Shown piece after piece: positions 1-6,107 of a stretch of 6,407 nt of DNA. The notes under the pieces were generated by a model. It was not told the DNA's origin, ran no database searches, and was given only the letters and a program-made list of their open reading frames with translations. Source of the DNA: Bacteroidales bacterium UBA1266 (lineage in GTDB: Bacteria > Bacteroidota > Bacteroidia > Bacteroidales > WCHB1-69); the NCBI GenBank assembly GCA_002308135.1, contig DBVK01000079.1, positions 479-6,885 of the forward strand, given 5' to 3'. How positions within the stretch are numbered: position 1 is the first letter of the stretch; each line of letters begins with the position of its first letter. The translations under genes were made by a program, and so were the position numbers.

Positions 1-1056
1 TATGCCGGAGACAACAAAAAATGTGCGGAGGAGATGATTCTGGCTGAAAGCCTCTATGACCGGCATCCGATGCGGAAAGTCAGCCCAAAGTACGAGAACA
101 TGAAAAAAATACTGGCCGACTACTACAAAAGCAACAGCAAATACTCCGCCCTGCTGAAGAGCCAGACATTTTATTTCAACTACTGCGACTCGATGAAATA
201 CAACAGCCTCGAATATTACAACGAATATGTCAGCACCGCAATCAGTTTAGGCAACATCTGGACCGCATACCAACTGGTCCCCGCCGCGCTGCGATACTAC
301 AAGGCGGCCAAGGAAGGCATGGATTTCCTGACGAACTATGGCGGCGAAAAGGACCTGCAGTACCTGCAGACGCTATTCTCCCTCGGCAAAGCCTACCGTA
401 TGGCGGACTCCATACCGCAGTCGCTGGATTGCCTGCAGCAATGCATCCTGCTGAACCGGCAGCTGTTTGCTGAGGAGAATCCCGAACAATGCACCTTCAA
501 CGAACTGAACGTCAAAAACCAGATGGTGAAAAGCCACATAGACATACCTGACTCCGCCCGCGACAGCCATTGGTCGGACGAGGTTCTCACCTTGCAAAAG
601 GAGATTGTAGCCAGACTGAGCACCATGGACAGCACGCCATCACTGCGGCGCAACCTCGCCTACCATCACCGGCAACTGGGTGTGGTCTATGTGGACATGG
701 AATGGTATCAGATGGCCCTCAGCCAGTTCGACAGTTGTATAAGCATCATGCTGCCCATGTACCGTGACGGCAACCGTGCCGAAACGGAGCAGGATATCGC
801 CCGCAGCTACTATAGCGCCGCAACCATCTACTATTATATGCTGGACGACCGGGATGAGAAATCAGCCAGGGAAAACCTTGACAAATGCCTTGAAATCTGC
901 GAGAACGCCGTTGACCCCGATGAACTGGCAGGCCTGTATTACTATGCCGTCAACTTGAAACTGGAGATGCTGGCGGACCCCTTTGCCACCAAAGATGATG
1001 CGGCCATCAAAAAATACCGCAAAATCAAAACCGCGTTGGAAAAAAAATTGAAATAA
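1..1056 (+). CDS. TPR-like repeat protein, 5' end missing
   Basis: The frame is open from base 1 and ends at TAA 1054-1056, giving 351 visible residues. An in-frame ATG at 34 exists, but the 11 codons before it are also open and code plausibly, so the true start probably lies upstream of the window. Counting from the ATG at 34, the protein is mainly helical and rich in Tyr, Leu and Ala. TPR-like helix pairs are visible near residues 113-143 (LGKAY, then a second amphipathic helix), 208-241 (LGVVY, then MALSQF) and 257-290 (AATIYYY, then ARENLDKCLEIC); a weaker pair lies near 61-100. The end is Lys-rich. No catalytic motif is visible. TPR proteins generally act as scaffolds for protein contacts; the partner here is unknown. 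With the N-terminus missing, I cannot say whether it is secreted, a lipoprotein, or fused to a regulator or kinase domain. No convincing terminator follows. The TPR fold is a call from sequence pattern only. Confidence 0.72.
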   Translation, partial: YAGDNKKCAEEMILAESLYDRHPMRKVSPKYENMKKILADYYKSNSKYSALLKSQTFYFNYCDSMKYNSLEYYNEYVSTAISLGNIWTAYQLVPAALRYYKAAKEGMDFLTNYGGEKDLQYLQTLFSLGKAYRMADSIPQSLDCLQQCILLNRQLFAEENPEQCTFNELNVKNQMVKSHIDIPDSARDSHWSDEVLTLQKEIVARLSTMDSTPSLRRNLAYHHRQLGVVYVDMEWYQMALSQFDSCISIMLPMYRDGNRAETEQDIARSYYSAATIYYYMLDDRDEKSARENLDKCLEICENAVDPDELAGLYYYAVNLKLEMLADPFATKDDAAIKKYRKIKTALEKKLK

Positions 1057-1108
1057 TTTAATTTCCGTACAAACGAAACGTAATGGTGATCCGTCAGGTT
1101 ATTGTTGA

Positions 1109-1225
1109 CGCCTGGGCTGGGTGATTTTCGCCGCCTGCCTGATTGCCTTTCCCTTCAAAATGAATCCGATTCTGATGCTGCTTTTCTCCGCCCTTGCCGG
1201 CCTGTTCCTTTACGGAACATGTTGA
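1109..1225 (+). pseudogene. Remnant of a CHR-family (chromate) transporter C-terminus
   Basis: After a TGA at 1106-1108, this frame reads 38 codons to the stop TGA at 1223-1225. The translation is a hydrophobic stretch (WVIFAACLIAF), a short FKMNPI turn, a second hydrophobic helix (LMLLFSALAGLFLYG) and a stop. This helix, F-K-x-N-P-I turn, helix, LLLYG pattern is what I recall of the extreme C-terminus of ChrA-like transporters, including short bacteroidal forms. No start codon fits: the only internal ATG would give 22 residues. None of the three forward frames directly upstream continues a transporter, and a complete TPR gene ends 52 bases before. The simplest reading is that most of a transporter gene was deleted and its 3' end left behind. 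The family assignment rests on recalled pattern, not on a search. Confidence 0.45.
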
Positions 1226-1295
1226 AAACTTTCAATAACTGCCTGATTTCCAGTACCACCCACCATTTCAAAAAGTTAAAAAAAGCGACGCTGTT

Positions 1296-1329
1296 TTTGT
1301 GACAGGCATTGATTTCATGCCTATTTTTG
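1296..1329 (+). promoter_or_regulatory. Bacteroidota-type promoter of the T9SS cargo gene
   Basis: TTTG at 1296-1299 (-33 box) and TATTTTTG at 1322-1329, a perfect match to the -7 consensus TAnnTTTG, are separated by 22 bases. Transcription would start near 1334, leaving an AT-rich leader of about 58 bases before the ATG at 1392, with no Shine-Dalgarno site, as is usual in this phylum. A 6-base inverted repeat (AGGCAT/ATGCCT, 1304-1309 and 1317-1322) lies between the boxes and touches the -7 box, where a repressor could bind. Confidence 0.6.
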
Positions 1330-1391
1330 CCAAATGTTTAGGCATTTGATTTCGTATAACTTAATTTCATTTAATTCTTAATTCAAAAAAC

Positions 1392-2819
1392 ATGAGAAAA
1401 AACATCTTTTTTAGCGTTGTGCTGGCTGTCGCAATAGGCATGAGCGCCCACGCGCAAACCACGCCCGAGAACCTGAATTTCGAAAAATGGAGCGATGACG
1501 AACCGACAGGTTGGACCACCTCCAACGATTTGAGCATGGACGGAGGTGGTGCACAAACCGCTTTCAAGGAAACCACCGATCCGGGAGAGGGCACAGCCTC
1601 TCTGAAATTAGTGACGGACAGCTGCCCTGAATGCCCTGATTTCAAACTCGGGTTTATCTCGCTTCCCTTCCCCAACCCGATTGGCGGATTCATCCAACTC
1701 GGCGACATTGCAGGCAATGGGGTCAGCTACACCAAACGCCCGCTTTCCGTGGACTTTATCTACAAAGCCTTCCCTAAAGGCAATGACGCCTGCTGCTTCC
1801 ATGTAGAACTCACGCGCTACAACAACCAAAGCGAAGAGGATGAAACCATTGGAGAATGCTATTTTGAGGTGAACAGCACCGTGGAGAAATGGACACATGT
1901 CAATATTCCCTTTGTGTATTCCTCGGAACTGCAACCGGACAAAATCAACATTTTCATCTGTTCCAGCGTTGGCTCCATTCCCGACTACTCCAGGCTCTTC
2001 CCTGGAACCCCCTCCCCTTCGGAACTGGGTCTTCCCGCACCAGTGGCAGGCAGTGAATTCTATATCGACAACATCGTGTTCAACCTGCCTTCCTGCGAAG
2101 GCTTCAACATAGCCGTCACCGGCACGAACGAAACCGCTGTCGGCGCCATGGACGGCACTGCCACCGCCACCCCGAACGGCGGCACAGCACCTTACCACTA
2201 CCTCTGGAGCAACTTTGGCACCACCTCCACCATCACCAACCTGATACCGGCCACCTATTACGTGACCGTCACCGACGCGAACGATTGCCAAAAGGTTGGC
2301 GCCTTCACCGTGAACCCCGCCGGTTGCAACATCGCCGTCTCCATGAGCGGAACCAATTCCAGCTCTTATTCAATCTATAACGGCACCGGCAGTGTCACAG
2401 CCAATGTCACGGCTGGAAATCCGCCCTACACCTACCTGTGGAACAACGGTGAGACCACGGCCACCATATCCAACCTCCCTATAGGCACCTATTCTGTGCT
2501 GGTACAGGAAGCCAACAACGAAGGATGCTTCACCTGGGGTTATTACACGGTGTTCGGCCCCGACCATGACGGTGTGACTCCTGCTCTCACCAATGTGGTG
2601 AAAATGTATCCCAATCCCGCAAACAATATGATTTACATTGAAGGCGACGCCCTCCTTTCCGATGTAATCATCTATACTGCCACGGGGCAGCTTGTCCGCA
2701 AGCTGAAAGTGGACGGAATGCATACCGCCATAGACATTTCCGGCCTATCCAACGGATTGTATATCATAAAAATCCTCTCCGAGAAAGGCAGCATGGAAGC
2801 CAAATTCGTCAAAGAATAA
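1392..2819 (+). CDS. Secreted T9SS cargo protein with two SprB repeats
   Basis: This is a complete 475-residue protein, exported by Sec and then probably carried across the outer membrane by the type IX system. Residues 1-21 are a clear signal peptide (MRKN, hydrophobic core, cleavage likely after AHA-21). Residues 25-232 resemble bacteroidal domains that open with NLNFEKW...PTGW and close with EFYIDNIVFN; these are beta-rich and often of carbohydrate-binding or PCMD-like type. The domain carries a CPEC pair (78-81) and further Cys at 134, 135 and 156. Residues 238-308 and 313-388 are two SprB-like repeats, each with a G-G/N-x-P-Y-x-YLW core and a later T-x-x-x-V-x-x-A-N motif. Residues 402-475 are a T9SS type A sorting domain (KMYPNPANN, then IYTATGQLV, then DISGLSNGLYIIKI and a basic end). 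Such domains are normally cleaved as the protein is anchored on the surface or released. The start is fixed by the signal peptide. The gene has its own promoter and terminator. Ligand and role are unknown; adhesion or glycan binding is inference, and no enzyme motif is visible. Confidence 0.88.
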   Translation: MRKNIFFSVVLAVAIGMSAHAQTTPENLNFEKWSDDEPTGWTTSNDLSMDGGGAQTAFKETTDPGEGTASLKLVTDSCPECPDFKLGFISLPFPNPIGGFIQLGDIAGNGVSYTKRPLSVDFIYKAFPKGNDACCFHVELTRYNNQSEEDETIGECYFEVNSTVEKWTHVNIPFVYSSELQPDKINIFICSSVGSIPDYSRLFPGTPSPSELGLPAPVAGSEFYIDNIVFNLPSCEGFNIAVTGTNETAVGAMDGTATATPNGGTAPYHYLWSNFGTTSTITNLIPATYYVTVTDANDCQKVGAFTVNPAGCNIAVSMSGTNSSSYSIYNGTGSVTANVTAGNPPYTYLWNNGETTATISNLPIGTYSVLVQEANNEGCFTWGYYTVFGPDHDGVTPALTNVVKMYPNPANNMIYIEGDALLSDVIIYTATGQLVRKLKVDGMHTAIDISGLSNGLYIIKILSEKGSMEAKFVKE

Positions 2820-2837
2820 GCCTTCCCCCTTTACAGG

Positions 2838-2873
2838 AAACGGCAGCGGGTTCCCCCACTGCCGTTTTTTTTT
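2838..2873 (+). terminator. Strong intrinsic terminator after the T9SS cargo gene
   Basis: The stem AACGGCAG (2839-2846) pairs with CTGCCGTT (2859-2866). A further GGG/CCC pairing (2848-2850/2855-2857) follows after one mismatch, with a TTCC loop. A run of nine T (2865-2873) follows directly, partly within the stem base. It lies 19 bases past the stop codon and should isolate this gene from the Rpn gene downstream. Confidence 0.9.
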
Positions 2874-2893
2874 CTGTCCAATGCTGAAAAAAA

Positions 2894-2956
2894 GCGGAAC
2901 GTTTGTTTTTCGTAAGTGGAATTTGTGTATTTTTGCAAATGCGTTCCGCGGGAACG
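2894..2956. repeat. GGAACG repeats flanking the Rpn promoter
   Basis: GCGGAACG at 2894-2901 recurs as its exact inverse CGTTCCGC at 2942-2949, on either side of the promoter boxes. The right copy is also one arm of a compact palindrome, CGTTCC-GCG-GGAACG (2942-2956), so three GGAACG half-sites occur in 63 bases. The palindrome starts about where the transcript would begin. It could be an operator or a hairpin protecting the 5' end of the mRNA. Either role is inferred from symmetry alone. Confidence 0.45.
2902..2935 (+). promoter_or_regulatory. Bacteroidota-type promoter of the Rpn-family gene
   Basis: TTTG at 2902-2905 and TATTTTTG at 2928-2935 (perfect TAnnTTTG) are 22 bases apart, the same boxes and spacing as the promoter at 1296-1329. 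The likely transcript start is near 2940, giving a leader of about 60 bases to the ATG at 3002. The match continues past the -7 box: GCAAATG here, GCCAAATG in the other promoter. Confidence 0.6.
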
Positions 2957-3001
2957 GGACGCAGGCAACTCACACACTAATCCTTAAAAAAACCGGGAAA
3001 A

Positions 3002-4039
3002 ATGAAAAAAAAAACGGGGGAACCCGAAAAAACAAGAAATGACAAAAAAAGAAAAAAGATGTTTGACCCTCTGTTTCCTGCCACCTACATCGACTTCCGG
3101 TCGGATTTCGCCTTCAAGCGGCTGTTCGGCACGGAGGCCAACAAGGAGCTGCTGCTCAGCTTCCTGAACGCGCTGCTGGATGGGGAGGAGGACTTCCGGG
3201 AGATCACTTACCTTAACACGGAGCAGCAGGGGCGTTATCGGGAGGAGCGCAAGGCGATGTTCGATGTCTACTGCAAAAATGAAAAAGACGAGTACATCAT
3301 TGTGGAGATGCAGGTGCACTCCCAGGAACACTACCGGGAGCGCAGCCTCTTTTACGCCACCTTCCCCATACGGGAGCAGGCGGAGAAAGGCTTCGGCTGG
3401 AACTATCGTCTGCGCAAGGTGTACATCATCAGTTTTCTGGACTTCGTTTTGGAGGACAGCGAACCGGAGCGCTACCGCCGGGATGTGAAGCTGTGCGATG
3501 TGCGGACAGGAAAGGAGTTCTCGGACAAGCTGCATTTCATCTACCTGGAGATTCCGAAATTTCCCCAAACGCTGACGGGGAAGGACAGTTTCCTGGAGAA
3601 ATGGCTGTACGCGATGCGCAACATGAACAGCCTGGAACGGCCTCCTGAAGGCATGGAGGAGCAGGTGTTCAGCCGTTTTTTCGAAGCGGCGGAGTTCCGT
3701 CGCCTGAGCCGCTCCGAAGCCTCGGACTACGAGGTGGAGTTGGACGCGCAGTGGTCGCAGGGCGCCAGCTTGGAGACAGCGGAGCACAATGGCCTTCGCA
3801 AAGGCCTCCGCAAGGGAAAGCAGCAAGGCCTGAAGGAAGGAAGGCAGCAGGGATTGAAAGAAGGTCTGGAGCAAGGGAAGGCGGAAGGATTGAAAGAAGG
3901 CCTGGAGCAAGGGAAAGCGGAAGGATTGATAGAAGGAAGGGAAGCGGGAGAGAAGGCCAAGGCCCGGGAAATCGCACGCAATCTGTTGGCACAAGGCATG
4001 GATCCGGAAGCGGTCAAGGCCATGACGGGGATAGGGTGA
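3002..4039 (+). CDS. Rpn / PD-(D/E)XK nuclease-family protein
   Basis: The 345-residue protein matches the Rpn family, often annotated as PD-(D/E)XK nuclease family transposase. Members studied in other bacteria are DNA endonucleases that promote RecA-independent recombination. Residues 28-43 hold the family's N-terminal motif (YIDFRSDFAFKRLFG). The likely active site is D88 (MFDVY), E102 and Q104 (VEMQ), with Q in the usual Lys position, as is common in this family. Residues 113-125 (ERSLFYATFPIRE) and 139-150 (KVYIISFLDFVL) are further family-like segments. Residues 264-318 are GLxEG-type repeats, two of them a nearly identical 36-base tandem pair, and the end (LLAQGMDPEAVKAMTGI) is the short helical tail common in the family. 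The first 19 residues are Lys-rich and partly encoded by a ten-A run; M20 (ATG 3059) is an equally good start and would give 326 residues. No terminal inverted repeats or partner transposition gene are visible, so mobility is not supported. The gene has its own promoter and converges on dxs. Confidence 0.85.
   Translation: MKKKTGEPEKTRNDKKRKKMFDPLFPATYIDFRSDFAFKRLFGTEANKELLLSFLNALLDGEEDFREITYLNTEQQGRYREERKAMFDVYCKNEKDEYIIVEMQVHSQEHYRERSLFYATFPIREQAEKGFGWNYRLRKVYIISFLDFVLEDSEPERYRRDVKLCDVRTGKEFSDKLHFIYLEIPKFPQTLTGKDSFLEKWLYAMRNMNSLERPPEGMEEQVFSRFFEAAEFRRLSRSEASDYEVELDAQWSQGASLETAEHNGLRKGLRKGKQQGLKEGRQQGLKEGLEQGKAEGLKEGLEQGKAEGLIEGREAGEKAKAREIARNLLAQGMDPEAVKAMTGIG
3851..3922 (+). repeat. 36-base tandem repeat in the Rpn C-terminal tail
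   Basis: Two adjacent 36-base units (3851-3886 and 3887-3922) are identical at 34 of 36 positions, and each encodes GLKEGLEQGKAE. Related, more diverged GLxxG units lie before them (from about 3791) and after them (3923-3950). The unit is a whole number of codons, so gain or loss of copies keeps the frame and changes only the tail length. Confidence 0.9.
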
Positions 4040-4046
4040 TTTCCGC

Positions 4047-5930
4047 TTAGGAAACCAGTTTGCGCAAAGCAGTCGTGATGCTTTCCACATCCAAACCGCA
4101 TTCCGCCTCCAATTCGGGCACGCTGCCCTGTTCCACGAAATAATCGTCCACCCCTAGGGTTTCCAAACGGGAAGTGTAGCCGTGCGCTGTCATAAATTCA
4201 CTGACCGCACTGCCAAGGCCACCGATACGGACACCGTTCTCCAAGGTCAGCAAGGCCGTAAAACGCCGACAAACCTCATGCAGCAGATCCTCGTCTATGG
4301 GTTTGAGGAAACGCATATCGTACACTGCTGCCGAAACACCTTCCGCTGCCAGCCGGTCCGCCGCTTCCAGCGCAAAATTGCCAATCGGGCCTATGGAGAG
4401 CACCGCCACGTCGCGGCCCTCCCGCACACAACGTCCCTTGCCTATGTCCAGCCGCTGCACCGGCACTGTCTGCCAGTCCGGTTGCACGCCCTTGCCCCGG
4501 GGATAACGGATAGCAAAGGGCTGCCCGGAAGCCTCCGCTGTCAGCATCAGGTTACGCAACTCGCTTTCGTTCAGCGGGGAGGAAACAACCATATTCGGAA
4601 TGCAGCGCAAATAGGCCAAGTCGAACAAACCGTGGTGGGTGGCGCCGTCCTCCCCCACCAAGCCGGCCCGGTCAATGCAGAAGACCACCGGAAGTTTCTG
4701 CAACGCCACATCGTGGATAATCTGATCGTAGGCGCGCTGCAGAAAAGTGGAATAAATGGCGCAGAAAGGGAGGTAGCCGCTTGCCGCCAAACCTGCGGAG
4801 AAAGTCACGGCATGCTGTTCGGTGATACCGGTGTCAAACACACGGTCCGGATAACGTGCCTGCATGATGTCCAGGGAGCTTCCACTGAGCATGGCCGGTG
4901 TGATGCCGATGATTTTATCGTTGGAAGCAGCCATTTCGCAAAGGGTTTTGCCGAAAACGACCTGGTATTTCTCCTTGGCGTCGGGTTCCTGCTTTTTTTC
5001 CAGGATATGTCCGGAAACCGGATCGAACAAACCCGGCGCATGATACTGTGCCTGATGCGCTTCCGCCATGGACAAACCCTTCCCTTTCACCGTAAGGCAA
5101 TGCAGCAGCTTGGGACCCTGTATGCGGCGCACATCGCTCAACACCTTCACCAGACGGATCACATCATGCCCGTCCACAGGGCCGAAATACCGCATACCCA
5201 AGGATTCAAACAAATTGCTTTGTTTCAAAATACTGCTTTTCAACGTGTTGCTCAAATTCTGAAATACCCGGCGCACCTTGCCTGTCAGGCTTCGCCACAC
5301 ACGGTTCTTCACCCTGTTGTACGCCGGTGAAGTGGTGATACGCAGCAGATAACGGCTCAAAGCGCCCACGCTCCGATCGATAGCCATGCCGTTGTCATTC
5401 AGAATCACCAGCATGTTGGCCTTGGCGATACCGGCGTTGTTCAGGCCTTCGAAAGCTTCGCCCCCCGTCATGGCGCCGTCACCTATGACTGCCACGTGCT
5501 GACGGCTTTCATTGCCGGAAAGATAGGAAGCCGTAGCCATACCCAGCATAGCGGAAATGGAGATGGAGGCATGCCCCGCCCCAAACGCATCGTATTCACT
5601 TTCGGACATTTTTGGGAACCCACTGATACCATGATATTTTCTGTTATCCACAAAGGCATCCCTGCGACCGGTCAGAATTTTATGCGCATACGCCTGATGC
5701 CCCACATCCCATACCAGTTTGTCCTCCGGAAAATCAAACACATAATGCAGCGCCACTGTCAGTTCCACCACACCAAGGCTCGCGCCCAAATGCCCCGGAT
5801 TGTGCGACACCACCTCAATGATGTAGCTGCGGATTTCCTGGCAAAGGGCAGGCAGCTTCTCCAGCGGCAGCCGCTTGAGATCGGTGGGCGACTGGATTCG
5901 GTTAAGCAGTATGTATTTGTCTGACAGCAC
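4047..5930 (-). CDS. dxs: 1-deoxy-D-xylulose-5-phosphate synthase
   Basis: DXS condenses pyruvate and glyceraldehyde 3-phosphate to 1-deoxy-D-xylulose 5-phosphate using thiamine diphosphate and Mg2+. This is the first step of the cytosolic MEP pathway to isoprenoids, and the product also feeds thiamine and pyridoxal synthesis. From the GTG at 5930 the protein has 627 residues, close to the usual 620-640. Conserved sites fall almost at E. coli numbering: H47 (NPGH), H78 (WDVGHQAY), the diphosphate-binding GDG (150-152) and NDN (178-180), catalytic E371 (GITEQHAVTF), R421 (DRAGLVGEDG), H432 (THHG) and R478 (RYPRG). The order is an N-terminal TPP domain, a pyrimidine-binding transketolase domain (about 320-480) and a C-terminal domain. 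The frame is open upstream to ATGs at 5975 and 6017, but a -7 box at 5955-5962 would put the transcript start near 5950, and DXS similarity begins at YILLNRI, just after the GTG. All key residues are present, so it should be active. Confidence 0.95.
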   Translation of the reverse strand: MLSDKYILLNRIQSPTDLKRLPLEKLPALCQEIRSYIIEVVSHNPGHLGASLGVVELTVALHYVFDFPEDKLVWDVGHQAYAHKILTGRRDAFVDNRKYHGISGFPKMSESEYDAFGAGHASISISAMLGMATASYLSGNESRQHVAVIGDGAMTGGEAFEGLNNAGIAKANMLVILNDNGMAIDRSVGALSRYLLRITTSPAYNRVKNRVWRSLTGKVRRVFQNLSNTLKSSILKQSNLFESLGMRYFGPVDGHDVIRLVKVLSDVRRIQGPKLLHCLTVKGKGLSMAEAHQAQYHAPGLFDPVSGHILEKKQEPDAKEKYQVVFGKTLCEMAASNDKIIGITPAMLSGSSLDIMQARYPDRVFDTGITEQHAVTFSAGLAASGYLPFCAIYSTFLQRAYDQIIHDVALQKLPVVFCIDRAGLVGEDGATHHGLFDLAYLRCIPNMVVSSPLNESELRNLMLTAEASGQPFAIRYPRGKGVQPDWQTVPVQRLDIGKGRCVREGRDVAVLSIGPIGNFALEAADRLAAEGVSAAVYDMRFLKPIDEDLLHEVCRRFTALLTLENGVRIGGLGSAVSEFMTAHGYTSRLETLGVDDYFVEQGSVPELEAECGLDVESITTALRKLVS

Positions 5931-5954
5931 GATAATATTTCTTACAACGCACTG

Positions 5955-5962
5955 CAAAAGTA
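5955..5962 (-). promoter_or_regulatory. -7 box of the dxs promoter
   Basis: On the minus strand TACTTTTG runs from 5962 down to 5955, a perfect TAnnTTTG match followed by CA. No clear TTTG lies at the -33 distance, so the promoter is called on one box only. Transcription would start near 5950, about 20 bases before the GTG at 5930. It would exclude the ATGs at 5975 and 6017 as starts for this transcript. Confidence 0.55.
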
Positions 5963-6035
5963 ACACATTATCCATTATGATTTCCCATCGCCACCGTTTT
6001 TTTCCACACCCCGCCATTCCTATCCCTTTTATGAC

Positions 6036-6043
6036 TACCTTTG
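6036..6043 (+). promoter_or_regulatory. -7 box of the rsmG promoter
   Basis: TACCTTTG at 6036-6043, followed by CA, is a perfect TAnnTTTG match. There is no clear TTTG at the -33 distance. The inferred transcript start near 6048 leaves a leader of about 60 bases before the rsmG ATG at 6108. This box and the dxs box on the other strand are about 73 bases apart, so the two genes have back-to-back promoters. Confidence 0.55.
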
Positions 6044-6107
6044 CATTTTATGGGTATTTTATCCTGATTTTTTTTCATAGGAAGGGCCACAAAAAACGCC
6101 ACATACA

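Larger units (their letters stand above)
1057..1391. other. Intergenic region with gene remnant and promoter
   Basis: These 335 bases between the TPR gene and the secreted-protein gene hold no intact gene. Bases 1109-1225 read as the decayed end of a membrane transporter (separate entry). Bases 1296-1329 hold a Bacteroidota-type promoter, overlapped by an inverted repeat (1304-1309/1317-1322) and accompanied by a 13-base direct repeat (1304-1316 and 1340-1353, one-base indel). Bases 1355-1391 are a very AT-rich leader. A 66-codon reading frame from a TTG at 1102 to 1302 overlaps the remnant in another frame and has no recognisable protein character. No tRNA-like fold is visible. Confidence 0.7.

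Noticed and set aside
1278..1298. Possible weak terminator (A-rich arm, AGC-GAC-GCT, T5)
   Set aside because: The GC part of the stem is only about two to three pairs, with a bulge, and the T run overlaps the -33 box of the next promoter. It is not strong enough to call.
1102..1302. A 66-codon forward frame beginning with TTG
   Set aside because: It overlaps the transporter-like remnant in another frame, has a low-complexity composition without domain character, and has no promoter of its own.
1608..2291. A 227-codon minus-strand frame
   Set aside because: It is the antisense of the T9SS cargo gene, whose signal peptide, SprB repeats and sorting domain are unambiguous; the reverse reading shows no domain logic.
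2894..4039. The Rpn gene as an insertion sequence
   Set aside because: The inverted repeats sit only at the promoter side. No matching copy or target-site duplication is visible after 4039, and the gene ends 7 bases from the dxs stop without disrupting it.
2984..4090. A 368-codon minus-strand frame covering the whole Rpn gene
   Set aside because: Its translation is Leu/Phe/Arg/Gln-rich with repeats that simply mirror the GLxEG coding repeat. The forward frame has the nuclease motifs.
4182..5330. A 382-codon plus-strand frame opposite dxs
   Set aside because: It is a His- and Gln-rich antisense shadow of a clearly recognised DXS gene.
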